Source: CBDFMR01 sp965249765 (GTDB taxonomy: Bacteria > Bacteroidota > Bacteroidia > Chitinophagales > Saprospiraceae). From it: a stretch of DNA of 64,000 nucleotides. The stretch is from positions 1,860,001 to 1,924,000 of the forward strand of contig CBDFMR010000005.1 of assembly GCA_965249765.1 (NCBI GenBank), written 5' to 3'. The notes under the pieces are model-generated. The model had not been told where the DNA came from and ran no database searches. It was given only the letters and a program-made list of their open reading frames with translations. Position 1 is the first letter of the stretch, and each line of letters begins with the position of its first letter. Positions 62,693 to 64,000 of this stretch are shown here, one piece after another. Made by a program: the position numbers and the translations under genes.

Positions 62693-62726
62693 CAAAAAAA
62701 GACCCACTCTTGCGAGTAGGTCTTTC
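62693..62726 (-). terminator. Terminator after groL
   Basis: On the minus strand AAAGACCTACTC pairs with GAGTGGGTCTTT (one G-U) round the loop GCAA, followed by a run of T. It lies 33 bases after the groL stop. Confidence 0.9.
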
Positions 62727-62758
62727 CTTTTTTTGGGTTATAACTTGAGAAATCAATT

Positions 62759-64000
62759 CTACATCATTCCCGGCATTCCACCACCTGGAGGCATAGCAGG
62801 CATTCCTGAATGCTCATCCGGCTTGTCATTGATGACACACTCGGTAGTCAACACCATCCCTGCGATAGATCCAGCGTTTTGAATGCCGACTCTAGTAACT
62901 TTTGTAGGATCAATAACTCCTGATTTCTTCAAATCTTCATATTTATTGGTACGTGCATTGTAACCATGAGCGCCTTTGGCGTTGGCTACGGCTTGTAGTA
63001 CCACAGATCCATCAACACCCGCATTTTCTGAAATAATTCTCAGTGGAGCCTCGAGTGCCTTTACTACTATCTGTATTCCCATGTTCTCATCTTCGTTTAC
63101 CCCAGATACTTTAGCAAGAGCTTTGATTGCTCTTACAAGAGCTACACCACCACCAGGGACGATTCCTTCTTCTACAGCTGCACGAGTTGCATGAAGAGCA
63201 TCATCAACTCTGTCTTTCTTTTCTTTCATTTCGACCTCTGTTGCTGCTCCTACATAGAGCACGGCAACTCCACCTGACAACTTAGCTAATCTCTCTTGTA
63301 GCTTTTCTCTGTCATAGTCAGAAGTGGTAGTTTCAATCTGTTGCTTGATCTGATTTATACGACCATTGATTTCAGTTTTCTTTCCCTTACCATTGACGAT
63401 AGTTGTGTTGTCTTTGTCGATGGTAATTTTCTCTGCTTGTCCAAGATCTTTAATCTCAGTATTTTCTAGCTTATATCCTTTCTCTTCTGAGATCACAGTA
63501 CCTCCAGTCAAGATGGCAAGGTCTTCTAGCATAGCCTTTCTTCTATCCCCAAATCCAGGAGCTTTCACTGCCACTACCTTAAGGCCACCACGTAATCTGT
63601 TTACAACCAATACTCCGAGTGCTTGAGATTCTACATCCTCAGCGATGATAAGTAGTGGTCGACCAGCTTGAGCTGACTTTTCTAGTAGAGGAACGATATC
63701 CTGTACGTTAGAGATTTTTTTGTCATGGACAAGAATGAGTGGGTTTTCGTACTCCGTCTTCATATCCTCTGTATCAGTGATGAAGTAAGGAGAAAGATAA
63801 CCTCTGTCAAACTGCATACCGATTACCTCGTCTACATATGTATCTGTTCCTTTAGCTTCTTCTACAGTGATAACACCATCTTTGGTGACTCTTTTCATTG
63901 CATCAGCTATAAGTGCTCCGATCTCTTCATCGTTGTTTGCTGAGATAGATCCTACCTGCTGTATTTTCTTGAAGTCATTACCTATAACTTCGCTTTGCTT
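62759..64000 (-). CDS. groL: Chaperonin GroEL, C-terminal three quarters
   Basis: The open frame runs off the right edge; 413 codons are in view. Seen: VGSISANNDEEIGALIADAM, the apical domain (GYLSPYFITDTE, KVVAVKAPGFGDRRKAML), the DYDREKLQERLAKLSGGVAV block and the intermediate domain VEEGIVPGGGVAL, closing with the Gly-Met tail MPPGGGMPGMM. GroEL with GroES folds cytoplasmic proteins; groES should lie just beyond the window. Confidence 0.97.
   Translation of the reverse strand, partial: KQSEVIGNDFKKIQQVGSISANNDEEIGALIADAMKRVTKDGVITVEEAKGTDTYVDEVIGMQFDRGYLSPYFITDTEDMKTEYENPLILVHDKKISNVQDIVPLLEKSAQAGRPLLIIAEDVESQALGVLVVNRLRGGLKVVAVKAPGFGDRRKAMLEDLAILTGGTVISEEKGYKLENTEIKDLGQAEKITIDKDNTTIVNGKGKKTEINGRINQIKQQIETTTSDYDREKLQERLAKLSGGVAVLYVGAATEVEMKEKKDRVDDALHATRAAVEEGIVPGGGVALVRAIKALAKVSGVNEDENMGIQIVVKALEAPLRIISENAGVDGSVVLQAVANAKGAHGYNARTNKYEDLKKSGVIDPTKVTRVGIQNAGSIAGMVLTTECVINDKPDEHSGMPAMPPGGGMPGMM

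Overview
The window is from the chromosome of a Bacteroidota bacterium, probably a gliding member of the Saprospiria/Chitinophagia type; rank below phylum is inference. The evidence is the gene families: a PorP/SprF protein, PorT and a type B C-terminal sorting domain (type IX secretion), GldA/GldF/GldG (gliding), a FecI/FecR/TonB-receptor/DUF4249 set, DUF983, DUF3098, DUF5686, futalosine-route menaquinone synthesis, and several start-proximal boxes matching the Bacteroidota -7 element TAnnTTTG. No rRNA and no CRISPR array were seen. Layout: the 3' end of dnaK; a DUF5686 outer-membrane protein; a six-AT-hook protein; an HMG-CoA-lyase-like gene; a sigma/anti-sigma/TonB receptor/DUF4249 unit (4.9-10.0 kb); lpdA carrying a perfect 210-bp in-frame tandem duplication (10.1-11.7 kb); a small cysteine-rich secreted peptide coupled to a DUF6624 protein (12.8-14.0 kb). 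From 14.0 to 15.5 kb is decayed mobile DNA: an ORF-less group II intron abutting the 3' end of a second one, a 179-bp miniature element with a 9-bp target duplication, and a TPP-enzyme remnant. From 15.5 to 25.2 kb ten genes run head to tail, most overlapping by 1-4 bases: YHS protein, malic enzyme, PaaE-type flavin/2Fe-2S reductase, a small membrane protein with paired Cys-Pro motifs, a molybdopterin oxidoreductase, an unrecognised protein, an SDR, a membrane protein, an anchored FG-GAP/ASPIC protein and a DedA-type protein. This is the best candidate here for an undescribed pathway. From 25.2 to 28.3 kb lies a second mobile patch (inverted-repeat element, broken IS5-type element, IS3-type element with decayed orfA), so the redox operon is bracketed by mobile DNA. 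The rest is mostly core genome: mqnB, an outer-membrane protein, a nonspecific endonuclease, ychF, a possible ACP phosphodiesterase, porT-menG, gyrA, a TPR protein, a sirtuin, a broken CoA-transferase, then the secretion trio PorP/SprF - OmpA/TPR protein - 1.6-thousand-residue type B CTD surface protein (42.0-50.3 kb). After DUF983, yajC, DUF1573 and two tRNAs (Leu-TAA, Gly-GCC) come ftsX-DUF3098-uppP-truB and a tightly packed gldA-gldF-gldG-DUF4340-phospholipase-like-DUF368 run. The window ends inside groL on the minus strand. Broken genes are frequent (doxX, CoA-transferase, TPP enzyme, IS5 and IS3 orfA transposases); single-base sequencing error cannot be excluded for some of them.
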